From contig CAWEQO010000015.1 of the NCBI GenBank assembly GCA_963811225.1, positions 124,001 to 188,000 on the forward strand: a stretch of 64,000 nt of DNA. Reading direction: 5' to 3'. Shown here one piece after another: positions 43,841 to 52,521 of the stretch. The DNA comes from CAWEQO01 sp963811225 (lineage in GTDB: Bacteria; Chloroflexota; Anaerolineae; Anaerolineales; Anaerolineaceae). The notes under the pieces are model-generated. The model was given only the letters and a program-made list of their open reading frames with translations. It was not told the origin of the DNA and did not search any database. Position numbers and translations under genes: made by a program. Every line of letters begins with the position of its first letter. Positions within the stretch are counted from its first letter, which is position 1.

Positions 43841-43910
43841 TTTCGTCAAAATATGCGCCTGTCCAGCCTGCGATGCAGTCGCATGGCAAGCGTGTTCTTT
43901 CAACGTAGAA

Positions 43911-43939
43911 TTGATTTTTTCCCCCAACCGTGGCATAAT
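43911..43939 (+). promoter_or_regulatory. Promoter of the T-box/ileS transcript
   Basis: TTGATT 43911-43916, 17-base spacer, CATAAT 43934-43939. It lies directly upstream of the first T-box helix and fits a start near 43946. Confidence 0.7.
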
Positions 43940-43945
43940 TGGGGA

Positions 43946-44235
43946 AATTGGACCGACAAAGCGATGATGGAAACGAGTAGGCTTGCTGACGCCGCCAGCG
44001 AACCCGGGACAGTGTGAGCCGGGACGGCTGCGCAAGCCGAAAATCCTTCCGGAGCTGCAACCTGAACGCAAAGTTTCACCTCTTTGCCAGTAGGCGCGAC
44101 GGCCCCGCCCGCCGTTATCCGGGGCGCAGGTCTATCCTTTTGGATGTATCTGATAGAGAGCTCACCCTCGGGTGAGAATCTGGGTGGTACCGCGGGTTTG
44201 TCTCGTCCCAATGTTCAGGGACGAGATTTTTTTGT
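43946..44235 (+). ncRNA. T-box riboswitch (tRNA-Ile sensing) upstream of the first IleRS gene
   Basis: The T-box sequence TGGTACCGCG at 44185-44194 is exact. Stem I carries the loop-E AGTA at about 43976-43979, a helix GGCTTGC/GCAAGCC, then GAA and the specifier ATC (Ile codon) at 44043-44045. The apical part includes GGGACAGTGTGAGCCGGG. The Rho-independent terminator has CTCGTCCC 44202-44209, GGGACGAG 44218-44225 and seven T. Uncharged tRNA-Ile would stabilise the antiterminator and allow read-through into the synthetase gene. The specifier agrees with the product downstream, which supports both assignments. Confidence 0.93.
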
Positions 44236-44248
44236 TTTGGAACCAATT

Positions 44249-44284
44249 CGAGAAATCGGGAGTGATCCCACCCCCGATTTCTCG
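44249..44284 (+). repeat. Hairpin between T-box terminator and the IleRS start
   Basis: CGAGAAATCGGG 44249-44260 pairs exactly with 44273-44284, and GGAAC 44239-44243 with GTTCC 44290-44294 outside. It lies in the leader after the attenuator and ends 16 bases before the GGAGG site. Its GAAATCGGGAGTG core also occurs in the rpmH leader. Confidence 0.6.
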
Positions 44285-44321
44285 GACCAGTTCCGATCTT
44301 TTGATTTTTTGGAGGTTTTCT

Positions 44322-47300
44322 GTGTTTCGAGACGTACCGGTGAAAGTTGATTTTGCTGCCCAAGAGCGCGAGCTGCTGCAGTTTTGGAAGGATACCCACG
44401 CCTTCGAGAAGCTGCGCGAGCTGCACAAGGACGACCCTTCCTGGTCGTTCATCGATGGGCCGATCACGGCGAACAACCCCATGGGTGTCCATCACGGTTG
44501 GGGCCGCTCCTATAAAGATGGAATGCAGCGTTACCAGGCCATGAAAGGCCAGCAGCTGCGCTACCAGAATGGTTTCGACTGCCAGGGGCTGTGGGTGGAG
44601 GTCGAGGTTGAAAAGGAGCAGGGCTTCAAGACCAAGAAAGACATTGAAGAGTTCGGGCTGGAGCAGTTTGTGCGCATGTGTAAAGCGCGCGTCCTGCGTT
44701 ATGCCGCCGTGCAGACCGAGCAGTCGCAGCGTCTGGGTTACTGGATGGACTGGAACGACCCGGAGCGGCTGCGCTGGCTGGCCGAAAAACTCATGCAGGA
44801 CCCCCAGCAAGAGGTCACTATTGAAGGCCCCCAGGGCCCGGTGACCGGTACGGTCGAGCAGCTGGTCGGTAAGCTGGGCCTGCCCGAGATGGGCGGCAGC
44901 TACTTCACCTTCTCCACCGAAAACAACTACATGATCTGGACCTTCCTCAAGAAATGTTGGGAGAAGGGCTGGCTCTACCGCGGCGCCGATGTGATGCCCT
45001 GGTGCCCGCGCTGCGCCACGGCCATCAGCCAGCACGAGATCGTCACCGACGGCTACGCCGAGCTGACCCACAACAGCGTCATTGTGCGTTTCCCCTTGCG
45101 CACGGTCTCCGAGGACGGTAGCGCCCAACCGCGCCTGGACCCGCAGACCGGCCTGCCCGAGTATGTCCTGGTCTGGACGACCACTCCCTGGACACTGACC
45201 AGCAACGTGGCCGCCGCAGTCGGGCCTGACTTGACCTATCTGAAGGTGCGCCAGGGCGACCAGGTGTTGTACCTGGCCAAGGGCACCGCCCACATGCTGC
45301 GCGGTGACTATGAAACGCTGGGCGAGCTGAAAGGCGTTGAGATGGTCGGCTGGTCGTACGATGGCCCCTTCGACGAACTGGAGCCCGCCGGCCGCCCGGG
45401 AGGATTTGTCCAGCTGAAGGATCTGATTAAGGGCATTTCACAGACCGCCCGCCAGGCCCATCGGATCATCCCCTGGGAAGAGGTCGGCGAGACCGAGGGT
45501 ACCGGCATCGTCCACATCGCCCCAGGCTGCGGCGCCGAGGACTTCCAGCTGGGGAAGCAGTTCCACCTGCCGCTGATCGCCCCCCTGGAGGACGAGGGTC
45601 ATTTCGTCCCGGGCTTCGATTGGTTGAGCGGCATGCACGTCTCCCAGGTCTCCGATCCAATCTTCGATAATCTGCGCCAGAAGGGCCTGCTCTACCGGGT
45701 AGAGCCCTATACCCACCGCTATCCCACCTGCTGGCGCTGTAAGACCGAGCTGGTCTTCCGCCTGGTGGACGAGTGGTTCATCAGCATGGGCGAGGTCTAC
45801 GACAAGCCGCGCGAAGAGCTGACCCAGGCCGAGAAGGATGCCAGCCTGCGTTATCAGATCATGGACGTGGTCGATCAGATCCGCTGGATCCCAGAGTTCG
45901 GGCACTCGCGTGAGATGGACTGGCTGCGCAACATGCACGACTGGATGATCAGCAAGAAGCGTTTCTGGGGTCTGGCCCTGCCAATCTGGACCTGCAAGAA
46001 ATGCGGTCATTTCGAGGTGGTCGGCAACGAAGAGGAACTGAAGTCGCGCGCCGCAGCGGGCTGGGACTCCTTCGAGGGCCATACCCCCCACCGCCCGTAC
46101 GTGGACGCCGTCAAGATCGAGTGCCCCGAGTGCCACACCGAGATGAGCCGCATTCCCGACGTGGGCAACCCCTGGCTGGACGCCGGTGTGGTGCCCTTCA
46201 GCACCCTGCGCTATCGCACCGACCGTGAGTACTGGAACGAGTGGTACCCGGCCGACTGGATCTCCAAGTCCTTCCCCGGCCAGTTCCGCAACTGGTTCTA
46301 CAGCCTGCTGGCCATGGGCACCGTGCTCGACCAGAGCCCGCCGTTCTTGCAGAACTTCAGCTACGGCACCCTGGTCGCTGAGGATGGCCGCCCGATGCAC
46401 AAGAGCTGGGGCAACTCGATCGAGTTCAACGAGGCCGCCGACAAGATGGGCGTGGATGTGATGCGCTGGCTGTACGCTAACCAGAAGCCCGAAAACGACC
46501 TGCTGTTCGGTTATAACCGCGGCGATGAGGCCCGCCGCCAGTTCTTGATCCCCTTGTGGAACGTCTACAGCTTCTTCGCCACGTATGCCAACCTCGACGG
46601 TTGGACCCCCAACACGTCCGCCTTCGACCCGCAGTTCCCCGAAGGCCCCACGCCTGAGACGGACAGCCTCATGGACCGCTGGCTGCTGGCGCGCTTGAAT
46701 CAGGTGACCGAGAGGATGACGAACAGCCTGGAGAACTCTGATTTCATGGCGGCAGCCGGTGTGGTGGGCGTTTTCATCGACGACCTGACCAACTGGTACG
46801 TGCGCCGCAGCAAGCGCCGCTTTTGGAAGAGCGAGCACGATACCGACAAGAACGCCGCCTATGCCACCTTGTATCATGTGCTGGTCAAGCTGGCGCGCTT
46901 GCTAGCGCCTCTGACTCCGTTCGTTACCGAATCGATCTATCAAAACTTAGTGGGCTGCGCTTATTCCGAGGCCTACGAGAGCGTCCATCACACCACCTGG
47001 CCCAAAGTGGATCGGGCCGCAGTCGATGAAGAGCTGGTGGAGCAGATGGCGCTGGCCCGCCAGGTTGCCAGCCTGGGACTGGCCGCCCGCAGCGCCGCCA
47101 ACCTCAAGGTGCGCCAGCCGTTGGCCAAGGCCATTGCTCACACCGGCGGGCGGGACAAGCTGAATCCCGAGCTGGTGGATATCGTCACCGATGAGTTGAA
47201 CGTGAAGGAGTTTACGTTCGTCAAGGAAGCCGGCGAGCTGGTCAATTACCGGGTGCTGCCCGACAATAAGCTGCTAGGGCTGCGCTTCGGAGCCAGGTTC

Positions 47301-47786
47301 CCCAAGGTGCGGGCAGCCCTATCCGCTGCCGACCCGGCCGAGATGGCCGCCAAAGTGCAGGACGGCCAGCCGGTTAGCCTGCAGGTTGAGGGCGAAACCG
47401 TCGAGCTGGCGCCGGAAGAGGTGTTGGTACAGACCGAGGCCGTCGAAGGCCTGGCGGTCGCCTCCGATCATGGCATAGCCGTGGCAGTGGACGCGGTGCT
47501 GACACCCGAGCTGCGTGACGAGGGCCTGGCGCGTGAGATCGTGCGCCGCTTGCAAACCATGCGCAAGGAAGCCGGTTTCAATATCGAAGACCGCATCACC
47601 AGTTACTACCGCCTGGACAACCCACAAAGCCATCTGGCTCCGGTCATGGTAAACTGGTCAGAGTACATTTGCAGTGAGACGCTGTCGGTGGCGTTGCTCA
47701 GTGAGACGTTCCCGCAGGATGCCTTCACCGAGCAACATAAGATCGATGGAGAGACACTGGCGCTGGGGGTGCGCAAAAACGATTAG
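44322..47786 (+). CDS. Isoleucyl-tRNA synthetase, divergent paralogue (class I tRNA ligase)
   Basis: 1154 residues. The first signature is GVHH at residues 55-58 (ITANNPMGVHH), the G-x-H-H form of IleRS2 rather than HxGH. The second signature is M692-HKSW, not KMSKS. The CP1 editing domain (WTTTPWT; GTGIVHIAPGCGAED) with its catalytic Asp is kept. About 40 extra residues (165-205) distinguish it from the second gene. It probably charges tRNA-Ile, since the T-box before it has an Ile specifier. Low sequence similarity to the downstream IleRS means an old duplication or transfer. GTG 44322 has GGAGG 6 bases before it; earlier in-frame codons lie inside the terminator. Confidence 0.85.
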   Translation: MFRDVPVKVDFAAQERELLQFWKDTHAFEKLRELHKDDPSWSFIDGPITANNPMGVHHGWGRSYKDGMQRYQAMKGQQLRYQNGFDCQGLWVEVEVEKEQGFKTKKDIEEFGLEQFVRMCKARVLRYAAVQTEQSQRLGYWMDWNDPERLRWLAEKLMQDPQQEVTIEGPQGPVTGTVEQLVGKLGLPEMGGSYFTFSTENNYMIWTFLKKCWEKGWLYRGADVMPWCPRCATAISQHEIVTDGYAELTHNSVIVRFPLRTVSEDGSAQPRLDPQTGLPEYVLVWTTTPWTLTSNVAAAVGPDLTYLKVRQGDQVLYLAKGTAHMLRGDYETLGELKGVEMVGWSYDGPFDELEPAGRPGGFVQLKDLIKGISQTARQAHRIIPWEEVGETEGTGIVHIAPGCGAEDFQLGKQFHLPLIAPLEDEGHFVPGFDWLSGMHVSQVSDPIFDNLRQKGLLYRVEPYTHRYPTCWRCKTELVFRLVDEWFISMGEVYDKPREELTQAEKDASLRYQIMDVVDQIRWIPEFGHSREMDWLRNMHDWMISKKRFWGLALPIWTCKKCGHFEVVGNEEELKSRAAAGWDSFEGHTPHRPYVDAVKIECPECHTEMSRIPDVGNPWLDAGVVPFSTLRYRTDREYWNEWYPADWISKSFPGQFRNWFYSLLAMGTVLDQSPPFLQNFSYGTLVAEDGRPMHKSWGNSIEFNEAADKMGVDVMRWLYANQKPENDLLFGYNRGDEARRQFLIPLWNVYSFFATYANLDGWTPNTSAFDPQFPEGPTPETDSLMDRWLLARLNQVTERMTNSLENSDFMAAAGVVGVFIDDLTNWYVRRSKRRFWKSEHDTDKNAAYATLYHVLVKLARLLAPLTPFVTESIYQNLVGCAYSEAYESVHHTTWPKVDRAAVDEELVEQMALARQVASLGLAARSAANLKVRQPLAKAIAHTGGRDKLNPELVDIVTDELNVKEFTFVKEAGELVNYRVLPDNKLLGLRFGARFPKVRAALSAADPAEMAAKVQDGQPVSLQVEGETVELAPEEVLVQTEAVEGLAVASDHGIAVAVDAVLTPELRDEGLAREIVRRLQTMRKEAGFNIEDRITSYYRLDNPQSHLAPVMVNWSEYICSETLSVALLSETFPQDAFTEQHKIDGETLALGVRKND

Positions 47787-47821
47787 GTCAGAGGTGCTTC
47801 GTCCGTTCGGACCTCACCATG

Positions 47822-47869
47822 CCGAGCCCCCTCTACCCTGGCATACCCGCCAGGGTAGAGGGGGCTCGG
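47822..47869 (+). terminator. Perfect 21-bp inverted repeat between the two IleRS genes
   Basis: Arms 47822-47842 and 47849-47869 are exact complements with loop ATACCC, 35 bases past the first stop and about 60 before the second start. No T-run follows. It may separate expression of the two synthetase genes. Confidence 0.7.
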
Positions 47870-47929
47870 GGAAGCGCCCGTCAAGGGTGTGAGGGCCGCT
47901 GAGTCGATGTACTCCTTCAGGGAGGCAAA

Positions 47930-50900
47930 ATGTTTCGACCGGTAACGCCGAGATTAAATGTGAACTTGATGGAGGAAGCGCAGCTGCGCTTCTGGAAATC
48001 GCACGATGTTTTCCAAAAGTCGATGGAGCAGCGTCAGGGCGGGCCGCAGTACGTTTTCTATGAGGGCCCTCCCACCGCCAATGGTCGCCCAGGCGTGCAT
48101 CACATCCTGGCGCGCGCCTTTAAAGACGTCTTCCCACGCTACAAGACCATGCGCGGTTACTACGTCGATCGTCGCGGCGGTTGGGATACCCACGGCTTGC
48201 CGGTCGAGATCGAGGTCGAAAAGAAGCTCGGCTTTACCAACAAGCAGCAGATTGAGGATTACGGCGTTGGAGAATTCAACGAGCTGTGCCGGGAATCGGC
48301 TTTCACCTACATTCAAGAGTGGGAGAAGCTGACCGACCGCATCGCTTACTGGGTCGACCTCGACCGGGCCTACATCACCTATAAGAACGAATACATCGAG
48401 TCCGTCTGGTGGATCTTGAAGACCTTCTGGGAGCGCAATCTGCTCTATCAGGGCTTCAAGGTGGTGCCTTACTGCCCGCGCTGCGGCACGCCGCTCTCCG
48501 ATCACGAGGTGGCCCTCGGTTATGAAGAGACCAGCGACCCCTCGGTCTACGTGCGCATGCCGCTCAAGGATGAGCCGGGTACCTCTCTGCTGATCTGGAC
48601 CACCACCCCCTGGACCCTGCCCGCTAACGTGGCCGTGGCCGCCTCCCCCGAGGTCGATTACGTCACCGTGGAGCACGAGCTGCCTGAGGGCGGCACAGAG
48701 CGCCTGATCCTGGCCGAGCAGCTGGTCGAGAAGGTGTTCGATGGCCAGCCGGTCAAGGTTGTGGATCATTTCAAGGGCAAGCAGCTCAAGGGCAAGCGTT
48801 ACAAGCCGCTCTTCACCTTCCTCCCGCTCGAAAAACCCGCCCACCGGGTGGTGCTCGGCGATTTCGTCAATGTCGAAGACGGCACCGGGTTAGTGCACAT
48901 CGCCCCGGCCTTCGGCGCCGAGGACATGCAGGTGGCCATCGAGGAGGATTTGCCCATCCTGATGACCGTGGCCGAGGACGGCACCTTCATCTCCGACATC
49001 CGCCAGTGGAGCGGTAAGTTCGTCAAGGATGCCGACCCCTTCATCACCCACGATCTGTACGGCCGCGGCTTACTATTCCATGAAGCCACCATTCAGCATA
49101 CTTACCCCTTCTGCTGGCGCTGCGGCACGCCCTTGCTGTATTACGCCCGCCCCACCTGGTACATCCGCACCAGCCAGTTCAAGGACCGTATGGTCGAGCT
49201 CAACGAGAGCATCAACTGGTATCCGCCGCATATCAAGCACGGCCGCTTCGGCAACTGGCTGGAGAACAACGTCGATTGGGCTTTGGGCCGTGAGCGCTAC
49301 TGGGGCACGCCGCTGCCGGTTTGGGAGTGTGTGGAGTGCCACTACCAGGAAGCCGTCGGTTCCCGCGCCGAGCTGTCCGAGAAGGCCGGGCGCGACCTGT
49401 CGGAGTTGGACCTGCACCGCCCGTTCGTGGACGAGGTGCACTGGGATTGCCCTGAGTGCCAGGGCCGCATGCAGCGCGTCCCCGAGCTGATCGATGTCTG
49501 GTTCGATTCTGGCTCTATGCCCTACGCCCAATGGCACTACCCCTACGAGAATCAAGAGGAGTTCCAGCAGGAGTTCCCTGCCGACTACATCTGCGAAGCG
49601 GTCGATCAGACGCGCGGCTGGTTCTACTCCCTGCATGCCATCGCTTCGCTGTTGTTCGACTCGGTCGCCTACAAGAACGTCATCAGCCTGGGATTGATCC
49701 TGGACGCCAACGGGCAGAAGATGTCCAAGTCGCGCGGCAACGTGGTCGACCCCTGGGACGTGATCAACGAGAACGGCGCGGACGCGATGCGCTGGTACCT
49801 GTACACCGCCAGCCCGCCTGGACAGGAGCGCCGCTTCTCCAAAGAATTGGTGGCCGAGGTTGTGCGCAGCTTCACCCTCACCCTTTGGAACACCTATTCC
49901 TTCTTCATCACCTACGCCAACCTGGACGGCTGGACGCCCAATCCGAATGCCCCGGTCGAGTACAGCCCTCTCGATCGCTGGCTGCGCTCGGCCTTGAACG
50001 CCCTGGTGCGCGACGTGACCGCCGCAATGGAGACCTACGACGTGATTGGCGCCACCCGTCCCATCGAGACCTTTGTCGATCAGTTGTCCAACTGGTACCT
50101 GCGCCGCTCGCGCCGCCGCTTCTGGAAGAGCGGCGACGATGCCGACAAGCAGGCCGCCTACGCCACCCTCTACGAGGCCCTGACGACGCTGAGCAAGTTG
50201 TTGGCCCCCACCATGCCCTTTATCGCCGAAGAGCTCTACCAGAACCTGGTGCGCTCGCTCGACCCAACCGATACGCTCTCGGTGCATCTCACCAACTGGC
50301 CCCTCTACGATCCTGACCAGATCGATGAGCAGCTCAACCGCGAGATGGCCCTGGTCATGCGCCTGGCCTCGCTCGGGCACGCCGCCCGCAACAAAGCCAA
50401 CCGTAAGGTGCGCCAACCCTTGGCCGAAGCCGCTTTCTCGGTCGGCAGCGCCGAAGAGGCCGGGGTGGTGCAGAAGCACGCCGATCTGCTCGAGGACGAG
50501 CTCAACGTCAAGCGCGTGCGCGCGCTGGACACTGCCGCCGAGGTGGCTGTTTTCAGCCTCAACCCGCTGCCCAAGCAGCTCGGGCAGAAGTACAGCAGCC
50601 GCTTCCCCGGCATTCGCAAGGCCATCCTGAGCCTGCCCGCCGACCAGTCCGCCCGCAAGCTGTTGGCAGGCGAGCCTCTGACCGTCACCGCCAACGGCGA
50701 GACCTATGAGATCCAGCCGGATGAGGTCGAGGTGCGCGCCAACGCGCACACCGGTTTCGCCGTTGCCTCCGAGGGTGCGTACCTGGCGGCCCTCGATACC
50801 GAGCTGACACCCAAGCTGGTGCAGGAAGGCCTGGCGCGCGAATTCGTCCGCCGGGTGCAAGACCTGCGCAAGTCCGCCGGCTTCGACATTGCCGACCGCA

Positions 50901-51088
50901 TCGAGTTGTTCTACAATGCCACCCATGACCTGCACGAGGCGGTCGAAGCTTTCCGCGACTATATCATGGGCGAAACCCTGGCGGTCACCATGGCCCATGG
51001 CTCCATCCCTCAAGCACTGCCCCACGTGCGCGACGAATTCGATGGTCAAAAGGTCGTCATTGCCCTGGCAAAGGCGTCATCGAGTTGA
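47930..51088 (+). CDS. ileS: Isoleucyl-tRNA synthetase, IleRS2 type
   Basis: 1052 residues, the length of eukaryotic/archaeal-like IleRS2. Signature 1 is GVHH at residues 55-58 (PTANGRPGVHH), again G-x-H-H. Signature 2 is canonical KMSKS at residues 597-601. The editing domain has WTTTPWTLPAN and GTGLVHIAPAFGAED; paired zinc-like CPRCG and CWRCG motifs are present. It charges tRNA-Ile with isoleucine and edits valine. IleRS2 enzymes with GxHH resist the antibiotic mupirocin. GGGAGG precedes ATG 47930. Only the upstream paralogue has the T-box directly before it; a hairpin separates the two. Confidence 0.94.
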   Translation: MFRPVTPRLNVNLMEEAQLRFWKSHDVFQKSMEQRQGGPQYVFYEGPPTANGRPGVHHILARAFKDVFPRYKTMRGYYVDRRGGWDTHGLPVEIEVEKKLGFTNKQQIEDYGVGEFNELCRESAFTYIQEWEKLTDRIAYWVDLDRAYITYKNEYIESVWWILKTFWERNLLYQGFKVVPYCPRCGTPLSDHEVALGYEETSDPSVYVRMPLKDEPGTSLLIWTTTPWTLPANVAVAASPEVDYVTVEHELPEGGTERLILAEQLVEKVFDGQPVKVVDHFKGKQLKGKRYKPLFTFLPLEKPAHRVVLGDFVNVEDGTGLVHIAPAFGAEDMQVAIEEDLPILMTVAEDGTFISDIRQWSGKFVKDADPFITHDLYGRGLLFHEATIQHTYPFCWRCGTPLLYYARPTWYIRTSQFKDRMVELNESINWYPPHIKHGRFGNWLENNVDWALGRERYWGTPLPVWECVECHYQEAVGSRAELSEKAGRDLSELDLHRPFVDEVHWDCPECQGRMQRVPELIDVWFDSGSMPYAQWHYPYENQEEFQQEFPADYICEAVDQTRGWFYSLHAIASLLFDSVAYKNVISLGLILDANGQKMSKSRGNVVDPWDVINENGADAMRWYLYTASPPGQERRFSKELVAEVVRSFTLTLWNTYSFFITYANLDGWTPNPNAPVEYSPLDRWLRSALNALVRDVTAAMETYDVIGATRPIETFVDQLSNWYLRRSRRRFWKSGDDADKQAAYATLYEALTTLSKLLAPTMPFIAEELYQNLVRSLDPTDTLSVHLTNWPLYDPDQIDEQLNREMALVMRLASLGHAARNKANRKVRQPLAEAAFSVGSAEEAGVVQKHADLLEDELNVKRVRALDTAAEVAVFSLNPLPKQLGQKYSSRFPGIRKAILSLPADQSARKLLAGEPLTVTANGETYEIQPDEVEVRANAHTGFAVASEGAYLAALDTELTPKLVQEGLAREFVRRVQDLRKSAGFDIADRIELFYNATHDLHEAVEAFRDYIMGETLAVTMAHGSIPQALPHVRDEFDGQKVVIALAKASSS

Positions 51089-51150
51089 AACGCAAGGGCG
51101 CAAACTCGCAAAGAGATCGAAGGAAAAACAAGTAGAGGAGTATCGCAAGT

Positions 51151-51531
51151 ATGTATCACGTATCCGTGCAGCAAGATTTTATCGCCCAGCATTCTATGAT
51201 CGGCGGCGACTGGGGGGAAGAGAGCGATCTGCATTCCCACCATTATGTGTTGGAGGTCGAGCTGGCAGGCGCTGAGCTGAACAAAGACGGCCAGTTGATG
51301 GACCTCAACGACCTGCTGGACAACGTCGACCAGCGCGTCGAGTATTTCCGCGACCAGAATCTCAACGAGATGCCCTCGTTCGAGGGAGTCAATCCGACGT
51401 CTGAGAACTTCGCCCGCGTACTGTGCGAGGAGATCAATAAAGAGATCTACGCCGGCAACGTGGATTCGTTGATGGTGCGCCTGTGGGAAAACGAGAGCAC
51501 CTGGGCATCCTACACGTTGCAGCGTGATTGA
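51151..51531 (+). CDS. 6-pyruvoyl-tetrahydropterin synthase family protein, possible PTPS-III
   Basis: 126 residues, the length of PTPS/QueD. Zinc ligands are in FIAQHSM and LHSHHYVLEV (three His). The NPTSENFARVLC motif and WENESTWASY near the end belong to the family. The catalytic Cys of QueD-type enzymes (CxxxHGH) is absent; the position carries Glu (ESDLHSH). Glu at this place defines PTPS-III, which makes 6-hydroxymethyl-dihydropterin and can replace FolB in folate synthesis. This makes a folate role more likely than queuosine, but is inferred from one residue. It overlaps the DUF123 gene by 8 bases. Confidence 0.78.
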   Translation: MYHVSVQQDFIAQHSMIGGDWGEESDLHSHHYVLEVELAGAELNKDGQLMDLNDLLDNVDQRVEYFRDQNLNEMPSFEGVNPTSENFARVLCEEINKEIYAGNVDSLMVRLWENESTWASYTLQRD

Positions 51532-51976
51532 CAGCATCCCGTCCACGTCCGGCTCCTACTGCTTGCAGATGCGGCTGGATGATAGCACCCAGATCGAAGT
51601 CGGCCGGTTGGGGATATTCCCGTTCCCAGCCGGCCATTATTTCTACTGCGGCAGCGCGCATGGCGGCGGCGGCCTGCGGTCCAGGCTGGGGCGGCATCTC
51701 GCCGGGAATGGCCGCCTGCACTGGCACATCGATTATCTGCGCCAGTCGGCAGCCGTGAGCGGCTTTGGCTACCGCTGTGGCGGCGAGCCGCTGGAATGCG
51801 CCTGGAGCCAGTCCCTGGCGACGCTCCCCGACGCGCGGGTCGTCGTCCCTCACTTCGGCGCGGGCGACTGCCGCCGCGCCTGCCCGGCCCATTTAATATA
51901 CTTCTCTAAGCTTTCGGCGCCGTTGGATCAAAATGGGTTAAAATGGAGGGAGTTCGTAGATTGGAGGAACGTTTGA
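51524..51976 (+). CDS. DUF123 (GIY-YIG-like) protein
   Basis: 150 residues. SGSYCLQMRLDDSTQIEVGRLG, then FPAGHYFYCGSAHGGGGLRSRLGRHLAG, HWHIDYLRQSA and DCRRACPAHLIYF are the DUF123 signatures. The domain occurs alone or fused to endonuclease III and has the GIY-YIG fold with the catalytic centre uncertain. A nucleic-acid role is presumed. The start is GTG 51524 inside the last codons of the PTPS gene (8-base overlap). It ends at 51976, in a 4-base overlap with the likely TTG start of lspA. Confidence 0.75.
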   Translation: MIDSIPSTSGSYCLQMRLDDSTQIEVGRLGIFPFPAGHYFYCGSAHGGGGLRSRLGRHLAGNGRLHWHIDYLRQSAAVSGFGYRCGGEPLECAWSQSLATLPDARVVVPHFGAGDCRRACPAHLIYFSKLSAPLDQNGLKWREFVDWRNV

Positions 51977-52521
51977 AGCGTATAACCCGCAATTACCTGT
52001 ACCTGGCTCTGATGGCAGGCGCGATCATCATCGTTGACCAGGTCAGCAAAGCTTATATCCGCAGCCACTTAGCGATGGGTCAAATGTGGGCCCCGTGGGA
52101 TTGGCTGATGCCCTACGCCCGCATTGTTCGCGTCGGTAACACCGGTGTGGCTTTTGGCATGCTGCAGGGCAGCCAGCCGATCCTGACCGTGCTTGCCTTG
52201 CTGGTTGCTGTTGCTATCATCTATTATTATCCACGCGTCGCGGCCGAAGATTGGACCCTGCGTCTGGCGTTGGGGCTCCAGCTGGGCGGCGCATTAGGAA
52301 ACCTGGCCGACCGCATTTTCTTTGGCCACGTGACCGATTTCATCTCCGTGGGCACCTTTCCGGTCTTCAACGTCGCCGATTCGTGCATTACCATTGGCGT
52401 AATCGTGCTGGTGTTGGGTGTCTATTTCCAGGAACGCAAGAACAGTGATACCGGCCCCGATTCCAATCCGGCCGTTCACGATGATCCTGGGGTAGACGGA
52501 AAGCCGCTGCACTGTGAGTGA
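51973..52521 (+). CDS. lspA: Lipoprotein signal peptidase (signal peptidase II)
   Basis: 182 residues, four transmembrane segments. It removes signal peptides from prolipoproteins before the lipid-modified Cys; the many lipoprotein genes in this window are its likely clients. The catalytic Asp pair is in LGNLADRIF and FNVADSCI, with VRVGNTGVAFGM before. The first segment begins NYLYLALMAGAIIIVDQVSK. TTG 51973 is chosen because GGAGG stands 5 bases before it and it overlaps the DUF123 stop by 4 bases. An ATG at 51943 would add 10 residues and has no site. An acidic, Pro-rich C-terminal tail follows the last helix. Confidence 0.92.
   Translation: MKRITRNYLYLALMAGAIIIVDQVSKAYIRSHLAMGQMWAPWDWLMPYARIVRVGNTGVAFGMLQGSQPILTVLALLVAVAIIYYYPRVAAEDWTLRLALGLQLGGALGNLADRIFFGHVTDFISVGTFPVFNVADSCITIGVIVLVLGVYFQERKNSDTGPDSNPAVHDDPGVDGKPLHCE

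Noticed and set aside
45438..46877. 479-codon reverse-strand frame opposite the first IleRS gene
   Set aside because: Antisense shadow, His/Val-rich composition typical of reversed GC-rich coding DNA.
49073..51049. 658-codon reverse-strand open frame opposite ileS
   Set aside because: It mirrors the codon pattern of a clear IleRS gene in high-GC DNA; its sequence is low in hydrophobic order and matches no family.
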